The notes: generated by a model from the letters alone, not told the origin. A stretch of DNA of 64,000 nucleotides from Hydractinia symbiolongicarpus (GCF_029227915.1 NC_079878.1:15998001-16062000); one strand, 5' to 3'. Positions 1 to 12,399 are shown, numbered from the stretch's first letter. A program made the numbers and translations.

Positions 1-1232
1 TTGAAGCCGTTGGCGGGCGATGGTGTGCATCGCAACATAGACGAGCTAAAAAAAAATTGGGCAAATTTAGTCTAATTTAGCCATACATTTTTTATCGAAA
101 ATGGGAAAATGAAAGTTACACTAAGTCATTGTGAATTTGTGGGCAGTGTGAAGTTATGTAGCTAGTGCGGGATACCTTTTTAGAAAGCTAAAAGAACAAT
201 CTAACAGGTAAAGAAAAAATTAAGTTTGTGTCAGTACTTCTGAAAAATTACTGTTTTGACAAACTTTTGGTAAAAAATGTGCTGAAAGTGTAAAAAAGTG
301 CTTTCTCTTTTGGAATGTAATGGACTTAATTCTTAATTTATTAGTATTGTTATTTACTGGTAGGGTCAAATATGCTGGGTATTTAAACCAAAAGGCGCCA
401 TAATGATATAACTTTACTTTTAATGTAAAAAATTGCTCGTTTTTAGTCTAAAATTTTCTGCAAAATATTTGTTTGTAATACCGTACGCAATGCCTCTTTT
501 AGATAATCTTGTGTAGCTGCTGGGCTGAATGGGTAATATATACAAAAGTGCAAAAGTGGACAAACATGGATGGAATAGATAGCTATATACCTTAATATAT
601 ACCTAGTAAGTAGGACAACCTATTGCTCCAACATTCACAAGCTAGGTAGTATTCATACGCAGAGTTCAAACAATTTTTCTGCCACAGTTATAGGTTATTT
701 TTATTCTTTTTGTGATTTTGTTCAAACCTTTTAACTAGCTCTACATAGTTTGCTAGCTAGATGCTGCAATGGGACCACCATGGCTGGCTAAAGAAAGTTC
801 CTAGACTAACTTTTATATGTTGTATAACTAGATGTAAAAATCAAGAAGGAGTTTGCTTGTGATATTTCTTTGAGAAAAAATATGTACAATTGAGATTGTT
901 TATATTAAAATGTTTAAAAAGTAATCAATTCTTGCCTTTTTGTCTTATTGTGTGTTCCATTACATTATTTAATTTGATTTGGTGTTTTTGTTAGTTTTTT
1001 ATCCTTTTATTTCACTTCAATAGGTTAGAACATTTGCATACGAGATGGAACAACCTGTTGCCGTGGAATTTTAATATTTCGACGATACTTCGAATGTATT
1101 TCACATCTTTATCAAGTCAGTAAAAAATATTTTACAAGTTCACGTTTATATAGGCTGCGGGAATTACAATGAAAATTAATTACGCAAGGGTACATTCAAA
1201 CTAAGGGTGACAATTCTATAATAAGAGTTGGT
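1..1232. other. Intergenic, nothing recognised
   Basis: AT-rich sequence with no long reading frame and no recognisable RNA gene. Scattered TAGCTAG-type motifs occur, as elsewhere in the window. Confidence 0.5.
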
Positions 1233-1415
1233 AAAGGCTATTGATGTAACTTAAAATAGGTATGAATAATTAAAATAATACTGGTGCGTAGCGCATATAT
1301 AATTACAATTTTTAATAAAATCTGTGAAAGTATATACATATTTACAAAAGTTTTTAAAAAAGGACGTAAAGAATAATAAATTGAAAAGTTCTCTGCGCGG
1401 TCGAACTATTACAAA
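1233..1415 (+). repeat. Left arm of a 183-bp inverted repeat pair
   Basis: This stretch reappears as its reverse complement at about 5302-5484 with very few differences. It runs from the TTGATGTAACTTAAAATAGG region to the CTGCGCGGTCGAACTATTAC region. The two arms enclose about 3.9 kb containing a Penelope-like fragment and a SINE-like element. They may be termini of one element or two copies of one dispersed repeat in opposite orientation. Confidence 0.8.
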
Positions 1416-1806
1416 TACAATTAAATTATACTGACAGTTATAAATTATTGTATCCCGCTCCCTTCTTAGTAATCAAAGCGGAGACACTACATCACAAATA
1501 CAAACAGTTGAATTAATTTAGATACATACGGGACATAGGTACTCTAACAGATAAATAGTTTACAAAATAAAACTGGAAAATCTCTCAGTAAAATTAACAT
1601 AAAAGTAGGTTTTCCTACAATATGTCCAAAGCAATTAAGCTTGGTATATACTACCTAAAAATTAGGGTTTCAACACCGCGGTGGAGACCTAAGTACAAAT
1701 TATCCGAAACACCCGTAAAATAAAAATAAATAAATAAATGCAATTAAAAGAAAAATCAATTTATTTAAAAACAATACGAAACATAAACGATACACTGGAC
1801 TGAACG

Positions 1807-2575
1807 TTAGTAATAATCATTCACATTTCGATCATTAAGGCCATAGGGCGCAAAACTTTCAAGCTTATTTTGCCAATGCTGTTGCGCCTCAATGAATTCA
1901 CAGTGTCAGCTCGGTCAATAATCTTGGCAACCATTGTGACCATCTGAAGCCAAATGTGAATGGAAAGATTGTTGTGGTACAGAAGAACCTGAACTATGCT
2001 TCCGAAAGCAACTTTTGTAATTATTAAAACGAAGGCGAAACTTGGTACTTGCGCTACCTACATATTGTATATCGCAGGTTTTGCATTCTACCAAGTAAAC
2101 AACCATTTCGGAGTTACAGTTCAGGTCCCCCTTCCTTATATCAAATTTCTTGGACTTGCTTTTGTCACCAAAAGAAGAAGTAGTGTTTATGTAGTTACAT
2201 ACATCGCAGCGTTTAGCACAACATTTTCTACACCCGTTGGCTTTCTCCCTGATCTCAGGTAACTTTGCCCGCACAAGAAAGTCTTGCAAACTTTTCCCCT
2301 TTTTAAACCCCACAATAGGTACATTGCGAAAAACTTTGCGATGTTCTTCATTTGGTGTCAAAAGCAAGTGAATTTTAGATAACGTTCGCCTAATATTCAT
2401 AAATGCTGGGTGGTAAGTAATGTTAAAAGGTGAATTTATTATCATTATTCCTAGTTTTGATAGTATTCAGCAAGTCATCTCGTCTGAATTTTCGAGCCCT
2501 AAGTACTTGCTTTCTCACCATCTTACTACTGTGACCTCTATCCTGCAACCATGATTCCAGCTAATTGCACCTCTT
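1807..2575 (-). pseudogene. Penelope-like retroelement, C-terminal GIY-YIG part, decayed
   Basis: The longest open piece is 1915-2445. It shows a YHPAF motif and a linker ending LVRAKLPEIRE, then a Cys-rich stretch (CRKCCAKRCDVC). After that comes a GIY-YIG-type start (VVYLVECKTCDIQYVGSAS) and the downstream R-x-R-x-N-N-Y-K pattern. This layout is typical of the end of Penelope-like element (PLE) reverse transcriptases, where a GIY-YIG endonuclease follows the RT. The homology continues outside the open frame. Upstream (about 2450-2570) another frame reads like the conserved PLE linker (ESWLQDRGHSSKMV). Downstream, two further frame changes lead to WQNKLESFAPYGLNDRNV and a TAA at about 1807. 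At least three frameshifts and the missing RT core mark it as a 5'-truncated dead copy. Confidence 0.75.
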
Positions 2576-3600
2576 ATCGAAAAGAGTTTAGGAAATTTTC
2601 GAGTCGCCAAGTTTGGGAGTTGGGGGCTGCAAGTCAGGGGCCAGGGATGTGCAAAAGTGTACGATCACCGATTTATTTGTCCGACAAATTCGATTTCTTT
2701 GGCCAATTTCACGCTGAAAAAATTTAGGAATTTCAAAGCAACTTAACTGCGAAAAGGCAACCATCCGTCAGTTTTTCCAATGCGCTGTGACCATGCTGTT
2801 TCATTCCAATTTGCAATCCGAAGAGTAAAGGTAATTGACAAAGTATTTTTTGTTGGTGGCAAGTTTTCATGTTCAAATGGGCAACAGGTGAAGAAAGTAA
2901 CCACATGAAGTTAGCCTAGCAAAATTGTGCGTGATATATACCCTAGTTGTGTTAAATTTATATTCATATATTTAAGCTGTTTTATATTTATTTATAATAG
3001 TATAATATATTGGGGCTTTTAGTCTAAAACATAACTTTTTAAAAATGGTAATTTTTTACAGCTTTTTGGCCATTTTAGCTGTCTGAGAAGTTCTTAGCTC
3101 ATTAGGACACTGTACACAGGGTAAGGCCACCCTCAAAATTGTAATTGGTTAGTGTCACCCAACCGACTTACTTTGAAAGGCGAAAGTCGAGTCGGGGAGT
3201 CGGTAAATTTGTAAAGAATAAACCAAACAATCCCCGAACAATCTTCGACATGCAACAAAATCCACCATTTACCTTTTCAGGAATTACGATTGTTACGTCC
3301 GAATGCTATTTCGATAGGGGACTAAACTCTGTTACACAGTGCTTATATTCCTGCTTCGCATTTATACGACAATACAAGCGAAAACCATGGGAAAGACGTT
3401 GACTGAGAAAAATGGTACTTGGAACGGAGGCTAAAAATACTAAAAGTACATTTAAAATGAATAACAAAATATGGCTGCGAAATATAGTATTTTTGTAATT
3501 TTTTCGGGAAATTTTTTTATCCAACCGACCGACTCACTTTTGTAATTAGAAATGACGCTAACCAAACATATTTTCGACCGTGACCTAATAACAGGCTGTT
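2576..3600. other. Intergenic, nothing recognised
   Basis: Short reading frames only, without recognisable motifs. No RNA gene seen. Confidence 0.45.
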
Positions 3601-3609
3601 TACGGTCTG

Positions 3610-4135
3610 TTTATTTGAATCAAAGTGAGGATAGTTTTTTGGTATTATGCCTATACATTTGTGCGACACAGTATACCTGTACTAAACATTACGTTTGAAA
3701 AATATATATACACCCAAAACACCTTAATGCTGTGTGTGTGCATGACACGATTTACGATGTATATACTGCATACTTTTATTAACGGGCTTTACATGAATGT
3801 GTGGTACAATTTACAATTCGTATTAATCGCTCCGTCAGAAAAAAAGTTAAGTATGTTATGTGTGCAGTAAATCCACAAGCATATATAATATGCACCTGTA
3901 AAGTCATATTATATTTATACCCCTTTGGTCTAATGGCTATGACACTCATGCAAATGAGATATCCAGGTTCAAATCCTGGACAGGGCTAGAAAAAACATAA
4001 TTATCTACAACAAACAGATAATAATAATGATTGTAAGGATAGTTGGTATTCTTTGAATTGTAGGGGGCAGTGTTAAATACATTCATCACTTTTATTTATA
4101 GAGCACAAAAACTCAATTGAGGGATATATCCATAC
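3610..4135 (+). mobile_element. SINE-like repeat with tRNA-like core, copy 1
   Basis: The core at about 3920-3988 has a box A-like TGGTCTAATGGCTATGA, a perfect box B-like GGTTCAAATCC, a T-arm (CCAGG/CCTGG) and a GGGC acceptor end. The presumed anticodon arm is CTCAT-GCAA-ATGAG, a stem that cannot give a normal 7-nt anticodon loop, so this is not a functional tRNA. Flanks on both sides are shared with copies on the minus strand near 44.7-45.0 kb and 47.8-48.4 kb. The core and its CATAATTATCT downstream segment recur in all three. Confidence 0.75.
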
Positions 4136-5301
4136 AATCATTAACTGGGTTGTCATTTTGTCTAAAAAACAAAAAGTTTTTTAAACACATTTTTTATCTC
4201 AAATCTTACATACAGCGTGATGTTTACTTTTATTTCTGTACGTGATTTTTATTTCTAGATTTCTAGATCTGTGTGTATGGTGTGGAGGGTGAATATTAAA
4301 AACTGTCTAAGCAGCACAAGTGTTAATTTTTATGCTTGAAATGTTTTTACGAAAAGCTTCGTTAATAAAATCTTGTATATTGATGTGTGTTGATTTTTTA
4401 CATTTATTCGACTTTTACTTGACGTATATTTTTTATAGGAAACGAATACATGTTTTTATTAGAAACTTCGCCTTGGCTAACTTAAAGGCAATGTTCAGCG
4501 TAATTACCCCAACCTCGTTAATTAACCCCTATGTTGCAGCTTTCAACGATTCGGTGATTTACGGTACCTGAACGCTAGTTTCTTGTAAAACAAAGTGTAC
4601 GTAGGAATCCTACACAATACAATATTTACTTACTTTTCAATTTTTGTATTTTTCAGTGGTGACTTGGCGGTATCAGATAACGATTCGTCGTCTGACAAAA
4701 TGATCAAGGTATCCTAAATGTTACCGGAAAATAGTATGTTGCATCCAAAGGTCCTGTCAAAACTTTGGCTAAATACATCCCATTTGCTTATCATTTAATT
4801 AAGCCGACAATTGCAAGCTTACCTTGTTCTCCTCATTTGTTTAATCAATAAAAGATTAGTCGATGTGTAAATTATTAAACTGCGTGTTGGTCTGGGGTCT
4901 TAACCCCTCAAGAAATCGATTGATCGAAAAGGAAAAACACGAGTACAGGAGATGCATTTCGTTCTGGATGATTTGAATCGGAGCTTTTTCAATCCAATTT
5001 AGTTTCCCAGATCTTACCAATCATGACATGACCCCAATTTGAGACCAAAATAAGTAAAAAAGACACTGGGGAGGAGGTTGATTTGCTCTACGCTAGATTG
5101 TGGACCCCGGGTTACTCAAAGCTAGAATTGACCTTATTTTTCCGGATCCCGTCGGCAAACCGGTGAATTAAAAAAAACAAAAACAAATTGTAGATGCAAC
5201 TTCCCAACTCACTGCGTCGCAACTCGCTAACTTCCCAACTTTGCAACTCCCTGCGTAAGTGTAATCCATCGAAAAACTCTCCCTCTGAACAAATCGAATA
5301 A
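4136..5301. other. Intergenic, nothing recognised
   Basis: No convincing coding or RNA feature. The open frame at 5112-5393 on the minus strand overlaps the right inverted-repeat arm and has no recognised motif. Confidence 0.45.
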
Positions 5302-5484
5302 ATTGTAATAGTTCGACCGCGCAGAGAACTTTTCAATTTATTATTCTTTACGTCCTTTTTTAAAAACTTTTGTAAATATGTATATACTTTCACAGATTTT
5401 ATTAAAAATTGTAATTATATATGCGATACGCACCAGTATTATTTTAATTATTCATACCTATTTTAAGTTACATCAATAGCCTTT
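5302..5484 (-). repeat. Right arm of the 183-bp inverted repeat pair
   Basis: Reverse complement of 1233-1415, nearly identical along its whole length. Confidence 0.8.
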
Positions 5485-5759
5485 TGAAACCTATTGGGTG
5501 TTTTTTGAATACAGGCATAAATATAGATTGGCTGTTTATTTAGGCATTTACCGTTTTCTATCTTTTCAAACTCATAAGTTGGTGCCCCAAAGTTTTTTTA
5601 TATTTCTTTATTCGCAACAGTTTATGCCTCACAATGCGTTCTTTTCTTTAGCAAAAGTAAAACCACAAAACTTGGTCCTTTTTGGCTTCCAGAAAGTTTG
5701 CTTTAATAGTAATAAAAATGCCCCCTAAAATAAAATGTCTAAAAAACTGCCCATTTTAC

Positions 5760-5808
5760 TAAAGCACTGTGAGTACAGAAACATGTTGATTCTGTACTCA
5801 CTGCTTTA
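5760..5808. other. Long hairpin, about 18 bp stem
   Basis: The two arms (GTGAGTACAGAA and TTCTGTACTCAC at their cores, extended by AAAGCA/TGCTTT) pair around a 9-nt loop ACATGTTGA, with a 2-nt bulge. The size resembles a short pre-miRNA hairpin. A tiny MITE relic is equally possible. Confidence 0.45.
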
Positions 5809-6744
5809 TTTCCTGTATACTAGCCTGAAATAATAAAGGGAATAAAATTTGTCGTTACAATAGGATTAAAATGCCTAAGCTTAGTATATTTGGAAGAATT
5901 TTCTTGGTTTGCCGGAAAATGTTAAAACATATGTTTACTTTGGCTGAGCATTCTTCTTAAAAAGTTAATTTCAAATCGACTTTACCCTGCTAGCGACAAA
6001 ATCACTTACATGTCGGCCAAGGTAATTTTTACATATATATAAATAAAGTTTGGTTTAAAAACTTTCCTTGTGTACACAAGAGGTACATATCAGTAGCTAA
6101 CAACCCAGTTTGTCTCGGGTATTGTGAAGGTCGGTCGACATACTAAAAACAGGTATCCAAGAAATAGTTAAGTGTGGGACAAAATTTTGTTCCCCAACTT
6201 TTTTTATGCAAAAAAAAAAAAAAATTTCTGAAGTTCTTTGAACATGTAGAACGTTTTTCCTATCAAGGCTAGGTGAAATTCTATAGTGGCCATGTTGAAT
6301 TTAACAAAAATTTTTTTTAAAAAACGTGTTTTGTCACAGACCATAATTTTTTCTAAGTACTAATACACTTCAATTTAATGTCTTCTTCTACCTTCAACTA
6401 CCTCTTTTAACTAAATTTATTTCCAGGATAACTTGAGAGGGCATCTGTTTTCATTAAAAAAGACATAAAATCTAAGCTTGTTGTGGTATCTGATAAACAA
6501 ATGCAACTTAATAATTTTTTCAAAATTTCATTGATAAATGAATAAATTTTTGTTATCAAATCTCAGTTTTAAGGTTTCAGTGTGTTTAATGGGTATAAAG
6601 CTGTATCCAAATAAAAGTTAGCTAGCCTAAAATATGTTTACATTTTAACGGATCTCGCCCCAGTCCTAATTCAAAAAAATGTTTAGACATGCGCAGTCTG
6701 AGTTTCCGAAATATTGACCGCTGAAACAGCCGTGAACAGATATC

Positions 6745-7240
6745 AGATGAAATTATTAAATTTCCATATCCGAATGAAAAAAATATATCAAAATTGCATG
6801 TCCGAAAATTCCAGAATGATTTGAATTTATTCGGAGCTAAAGTAAACTTTTTTTCCCTTTTTTTAATAATTTTTGAATAATTTATGAAACAATACACGAT
6901 AAACTATTTGGTAAATTATTCTAATTTTAGTAACTTTATGAAATACTTTAGCGAATGGTTTAACGTCTATCAGGGCCATTACATGCTCCTATCAAACTGT
7001 TCTATTTAGTGTGCGCACGGGATAAGCTGTGTAAAGTACAATCGCGTGCATACATATTGGGCAAATGGATTTTTTTACAAAAACTAACCCCTATATTTAC
7101 AGACCCCCTCCCCCCTTTCTCAATGTTGAAATACCGTTACGGGGTACCCTGGCTCTCCAACATTGAGAAATAGGGGGAGGGGTGTTTTAAAACAAATTTT
7201 AAGCCTAATTTGTCCCAATATATTATGCACACGATTGCCA
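6745..7240. repeat. Dispersed repeat, block X followed by block Y
   Basis: Block X (about 6768-6940) and block Y (about 7055-7240, with TTCTCAATGTTGAAATACCG and an internal CAACATTGAGAA inverse) recur at 10,960-11,345 in the opposite order (Y then X). Block Y is itself palindromic around GGGGTACCCTGG. Confidence 0.7.
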
Positions 7241-7361
7241 AAATTTTTCAAAAAATTGAAAATAGGTTCTCCTTGCAAATTGACAAGTCAAATTTTTTTT
7301 AGGGGCTAGGAAGCACACATCAACAATAGATTTGCATAAAAATAGTGTAAAAAGAGTCATG

Positions 7362-7596
7362 CTGTTGACACGCTACCAACACGCTACCAACATGCTACCG
7401 TCATCAATATAAGACATTTAACTGTGTATTAGGCAAAATTACACACGCTACTGCACGCTACCATCTAATAATTTAATATAAAAATATGTATTTATCATTT
7501 TATAAAAAAATTGATGGTAGCATGTGGTAGCGTGTTATTTTTCCGCAAAAAGCAACAGTAGCGTGTTAGTAGCGTGTTGGTAGCGTGTTAAAATTT
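7362..7596. mobile_element. Foldback element of CACGCTACCA repeats
   Basis: The left half carries several tandem CACGCTACCAA-type units. The right half carries the complementary TTGGTAGCGTG units. An AT-rich middle separates them. This is the structure of a foldback MITE whose arms are built from short repeats. Confidence 0.7.
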
Positions 7597-7898
7597 TATA
7601 TAGATTGTATTTTTGAAAGTTTTGTCTTGAGAATAACATAAAGACAGACTTTTCAAGACAATTTTTTGACTCTAAATTGCTTTAACGTCTTGTCACTCAG
7701 AGGTATATACACCTTGGCTTTGTATTTTAGTTTGTGTTTTCAACATAAGATAGGTACGCATAGATACTGGTATAAAAAAAACGCGCATTTACATATAAAA
7801 AACGCGCATTTACATATATATGTAGCCAAAAACTGTTTAACTAACCGTTTCCCTCTCAACTCCCCCTTGCTGATAAAGCACAGCTATTTCTGCAGAAC

Positions 7899-8240
7899 GT
7901 CTTGGTAATATTTTTTGCGAAGCGAAATTGTAGAATACGTTTGCTACACGCGAGGTATGCCAAGAGAATTATTGAGATTCTCAAAAATTCGATAGAAAAA
8001 AATCATATAAAATCAGGGTAAAGAAATAAGAATGATATTTTTCACAAAAAGGTAGGTTATTTTTTTGTCTACTACAACAAATAAGTTTGGACCGGGCAGC
8101 TCTAATAAAAGTAAGCTAAAAATACCAATAAATAGGCTTTGTACCCCCTGCCCCCGTCTTTTGTACCCCCCCCGTAATTTCCCGATTTTCCGCTTGCCGG
8201 GAGCGAAAGACTGGGAAGTACAGTCAAGCAATCAGAAAGT
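7899..8240 (+). repeat. Dispersed repeat block Z, plus copy
   Basis: About 340 bp that recurs inverted at 10,600-10,935 with high identity. It includes a C-rich GTACCCCCTGCCCCCGTC stretch and the CTTGCCGGGAGCGAAAGAC segment. Confidence 0.75.
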
Positions 8241-8788
8241 TATCGATTTCGGAAATGAGAAGGCAAACGAAGCAGCTTGTGGGTTGCTTTTTTTCACGTA
8301 AAAATAACGGCACTAATTATGAAAACCGATTTCTAGAAGTCACGGTATCTGCTGCAATAAGTTTTGAAAACTCACGGGAAACAATAAACAAAAACAAACA
8401 ATCTACAGAGACGAAAATAATTTATTAACTTTATCAAGATTTATGAAACAGCTTCAAAGTTTTGACAGAAAAACAATAGCAACGCGGTGTGACGTTTCGC
8501 TTTCTTCTTTTTATCTCACGTATTGAAAGATAACATCTCTCCTCGCTCTAATTGTGCGCAATCTAAAAAGAAACAGAAAACATTTTTATATAGTATATTA
8601 TATTATATATATAGCAAAGTCTCTAAATACATTAAAATCCAGTGCCTTTGAGGGACGATATTTAGAGCTAAATTTCTAAACTACAAATATATATCATTTT
8701 TTTGGGACAGAGTGCTCAAAAAGTGTTTACTAGATACAATATGCTTGATATAATTAATAAAGTCATTTTGAGGCTTGTCTTCTTTTGG

Positions 8789-8856
8789 GGATTGGCAGTT
8801 CAGTCGGTAGAGCGTTCACTTCCTATTCATATGGGTTCAATCCCACGTAACAGTTG
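8789..8856 (+). mobile_element. tRNA-related SINE fragment
   Basis: Contains a box A-like CAGTCGGTAGAGCG followed about 27 nt later by a box B-like GGGTTCAATCCC. The stems of a complete tRNA cannot be formed. Probably the head of a tRNA-derived SINE. Confidence 0.5.
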
Positions 8857-9666
8857 TTGCTTATTGAACAGAAATTTAAAAGTTTTCTGTAGCGCAAATG
8901 GAAGTTTTTTAACACTCTAAAACCGTCTATGTTGTACCTCCTGGAAAAAAATTGACAGGGTAAATTTATTGGAATTAATGAGGCTAGCCACATAAAATAT
9001 AGATCACTACTTTTGTGGCCAAGACAACAGAATTGAAGGCACTGTTTTTCATTTGGAAAGTACAAATTGTATTTAAAAATTTGCCCAAGCTTGCCCTCAT
9101 ACTTATGGTTTTTTTGGCCAGTTGACACGCACACTAATCTACCATACTGAACACAAAAGTTACGAAAAACACGAAATTTGATTAAGGTCTATTATGTGGT
9201 TTCACATTCTTAAAGGGTCATTCAAGAGTATTTTTTACGTATCATAACTTAGCTATACCACATTATTGTAAGCTCATGAAACACAATGCAAACACATAGG
9301 GTTGTAAAGAAAATGATGAAGCCCTGAATATTTTTTAAATAATTTTATATATGTCTAAACTTAATGTCCCAAAAACAATAATTACATTAACGGTCACCAC
9401 CATTATCGAACAAAAGTCCACCTGATCATTTGTGACTTCACACATCGTACATAGCTCACTTCTTGAAAAATTTACAAGGTTCGAGTTTTGAAGAATTTGA
9501 CAACATGCGAAAGTAGATAAACAAAGTAGAACTTCCAGGTAAAGGCACTGTTTGATAAAATAGTTTAGATTTAGAACATATATCAGTAAAAAGACGCTAG
9601 TAGCAACAGTACAAAAGTTCTTAATCACAAATGAGCAAATACCTTAAAGAATGAAGAGGTATATTG

Positions 9667-9982
9667 AAGAGGGTGCTGATAAGCCGCAAACGCACGCATA
9701 TACAAGGGCGAGTTCGGACGACTTGTTTGAATAAAATTGGCGGTTGTCCTCCGAAATCGCCCGGATGCAATTTCTTGTAACATACCATCATGCGGACGAC
9801 AGTTGCAAGGAGGCGCTTGAAGAGAAAGGAGTTAATAAAGTTTATATATAAGTTATTTATAAAGTAAATTTTATCAAAAACCATCAAAAACAGTTCTTTT
9901 AAGAACTTCGCCACCACATAGTAAGTTTATTTTAATTTTTATTGTTTTTTGAACCATTAGTGGCTTATCGGCACCCTCGTGT
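9667..9982. mobile_element. MITE with about 19-bp terminal inverted repeats
   Basis: The left end GAGGGTGCTGATAAGCC is repeated inverted at the right end (GGCTTATCGGCACCCTC). About 315 bp lie between the outer ends and no coding capacity is seen. Both flanks contain TATATT, a possible target duplication that is not in exact register. Confidence 0.6.
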
Positions 9983-10599
9983 ATATTTTCCCCTGTTAGT
10001 TTTGGATTGGTGACTTAAATTTATTTCCACGATACAACAAAAAAAGAAGCAACTTGAGTTTTAGGAAATATTTAAAAATTGTATAATAAAATTTAAAAAG
10101 AAAGAGTTTTGTTAATACTATATGGATTGAATTTTCTTCTTCTGACTGTAGCTAGAGGTAGTTAAGCTAGGTAATGATTCCATTGAAGGATGACAGCATT
10201 TTCCATGGTGGTCACAGGCACCACAAAGTAATTTAGTTAGCTAGCTACATCAAACCAAGGAAAAAACGTAAAAATAACTTTCAAATCATCCATACCTTCG
10301 CAACTCACTTTTCTTCTGCTGTGTGAAAAGGATACCAAACATGCCAATTCAAGCTGATAATTTAGTACTTTAAAATCTTCTTTTTGATGAAGCCATAAAC
10401 ATAACATGTGTTTGCGTATTATAAACGTTTAAATTAATATAGTGTGCCTTCAGAGAAAAGGTACAAGCTTTTCAACTCGAATTATTAATAGGAATAGCAT
10501 GCCAGCTAAGCCAATTATTATCAGGATTTGGTATAATCTACGTATTTGTGTTAGGTCTGTAAAAATACACGATAATTCAAAATAGCCGATATCTGTTTT

Positions 10600-10935
10600 A
10601 TGATTGCTTGACTGTACTTCCCAGTCTTTCGCTCCCGGCAAGCGAAAAATCGGGAAATCACTGGGGGGCGGGGGGGGGGGGGGGTACGAAAGACGGGGGC
10701 AGGGAGTACAAAGCCTATTTATTGGCATTTTTAGCTAACTTTTATTAGAGCTGCTCGGTCCAAACTTATTTGTTGTAGTAGACAAAAAAATAACCTACCT
10801 TTCTGTGAAAAATATCATTCCTATTTCTTTACCCTGATTTTATATGATTTTTTTTCTATTGAAATTTTGAGAATCTCAATAATTCTCTTGGCATACCTCG
10901 CGTGTAGCAAACGTGTTCTACAATTTCGCTTCGCT
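10600..10935 (-). repeat. Dispersed repeat block Z, inverted copy
   Basis: Inverse of 7899-8240. A run of G at about 10,665-10,682 replaces the shorter C tract of the other copy. Confidence 0.75.
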
Positions 10936-10959
10936 CGCTCAATTGCTTTGCAAAAATTC

Positions 10960-11345
10960 AGACAATCGTGTGCGTGATTATTGGGACAAATGGATTTTTT
11001 TAACAAATCTAACCCTCTATATTTTACAGACCCCCCCTCTTTCTCAATTTTGAAATACCGTTACGGGGGCACCCTGGCTCTCCAAAATTGAGAAATGGGG
11101 GAGGGGTGTTTTAAAACAAATTTTAAGCCTAATTTGTCCCAATATATTATGCACAGGATTGTAGCTCCGTAATTTCATATTCCGATTGAAAAAAATATCA
11201 AAACTGCATGTTCGAAAATTTCAGAATGATTTGATTTTATTTAGAACTAAAGTAAACTATTTTTTTTTCTTCTTTTAATAATTTTTGAATAATTCATGAT
11301 ACACGATAAACTATTTGGTAAATTATTCTAGTTTTAGTAACAATA
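10960..11345 (+). repeat. Dispersed repeat, block Y followed by block X
   Basis: Carries the same two blocks as 6745-7240 but in swapped order, in the same orientation, next to the inverted block Z. Confidence 0.7.
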
Positions 11346-11570
11346 GTAGCTTTTTCTTTTACCGATCAATCATTGGATTGAGATTTTTCTCGATACATGG
11401 AATTTCTAAAAATTTAGCAGTGAAATCTGTCAGACAGACGATCGATACTTCTAGAGTCCATCAAAACATAGCTTTTGAAGACCGTAGAAGTAAACGACGA
11501 ATTTGTTAATTTTGTTGGTATTTTTTTCGAGGTGAGATTAGAATTCCATCGAAAGTACGTCAATATTAAG

Positions 11571-12145
11571 CAGATATTCAGCAAGGTAAAATCGGATATC
11601 CGTAATTATTCAGTGGAGCTTGTGATATTCGACGACGCGCAGCGGAGTCGAATATAAACAAAGCGAGATTTAATAATTACGACATCCTATTTTACCGCGC
11701 TGAATATCTGTTTTATCATGCACCATTGGAGAGGAATCATTTATCTAAAGTAGCGAACCTCTCCATATTTTGTTTTTGTCTTTTTCGTTATTCTTGTTTG
11801 TTGTTTTAAAACGTTCGCGCTTCAGTTTTTTTCAGTTCTCCATCTGATTGCTTATCCCTTGTGTGCGACTATCGAGAACAATAAAAGATGAAGTGCGACA
11901 TAATACATCCTTTGTTTGATAACTTTTTTATTTATAATTAGTTTTAACTCTCCATCTGATTGACATGCATTTTTTAAAGGAACTATATGTATAAAAGAAA
12001 TATAAGTACCGGAGAGACTATTGGATATCTCCAGCAGATATTCGATATCGAATATCTGCTGAGATATTCGACTCTCAGCTAACGACTGCACGAATATCCA
12101 AAAATATTCTGTCAGACGCTCCCGCCTGAGGTGCATGATAAATTT
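11571..12145. repeat. Palindrome-rich region
   Basis: Contains an inverted pair CAGATATTCAGC (about 11,572) and GCTGAATATCTG (about 11,698), and a perfect 30-bp palindrome at 12,032-12,061 centred on TTCGATATCGAA. TTTATCATGCACC (about 11,711) also recurs inverted near 12,132. It looks like a compound foldback element. Confidence 0.55.
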
Positions 12146-12399
12146 CGTTATTTGACCTTTGAGTTTAAAACATTTCTTTAGAATCTTATAAAATAACAGT
12201 TTGAATATAACAAATCTCAACTAAAAACATATACACCCCTGCCAAGCCAGTGATTCACTGGCCTGATTAATTTATTATTCATAATTATGGAATTCTGTGA
12301 TTCTGAAATATCCCTTCCGAATAAATTAAGGAATTACAATTATTCGAAAAAATAACTACTTTATTCGGAGAAACAACAAGTTTTTTGGAAAAATTTTCG

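Noticed and set aside
1996-2262. 88-codon plus-strand frame
   Set aside because: Shadow of the Penelope-like sequence on the other strand.
3918-3988. Functional tRNA gene
   Set aside because: The anticodon arm cannot form a 7-nt loop and copies lie inside a dispersed repeat.
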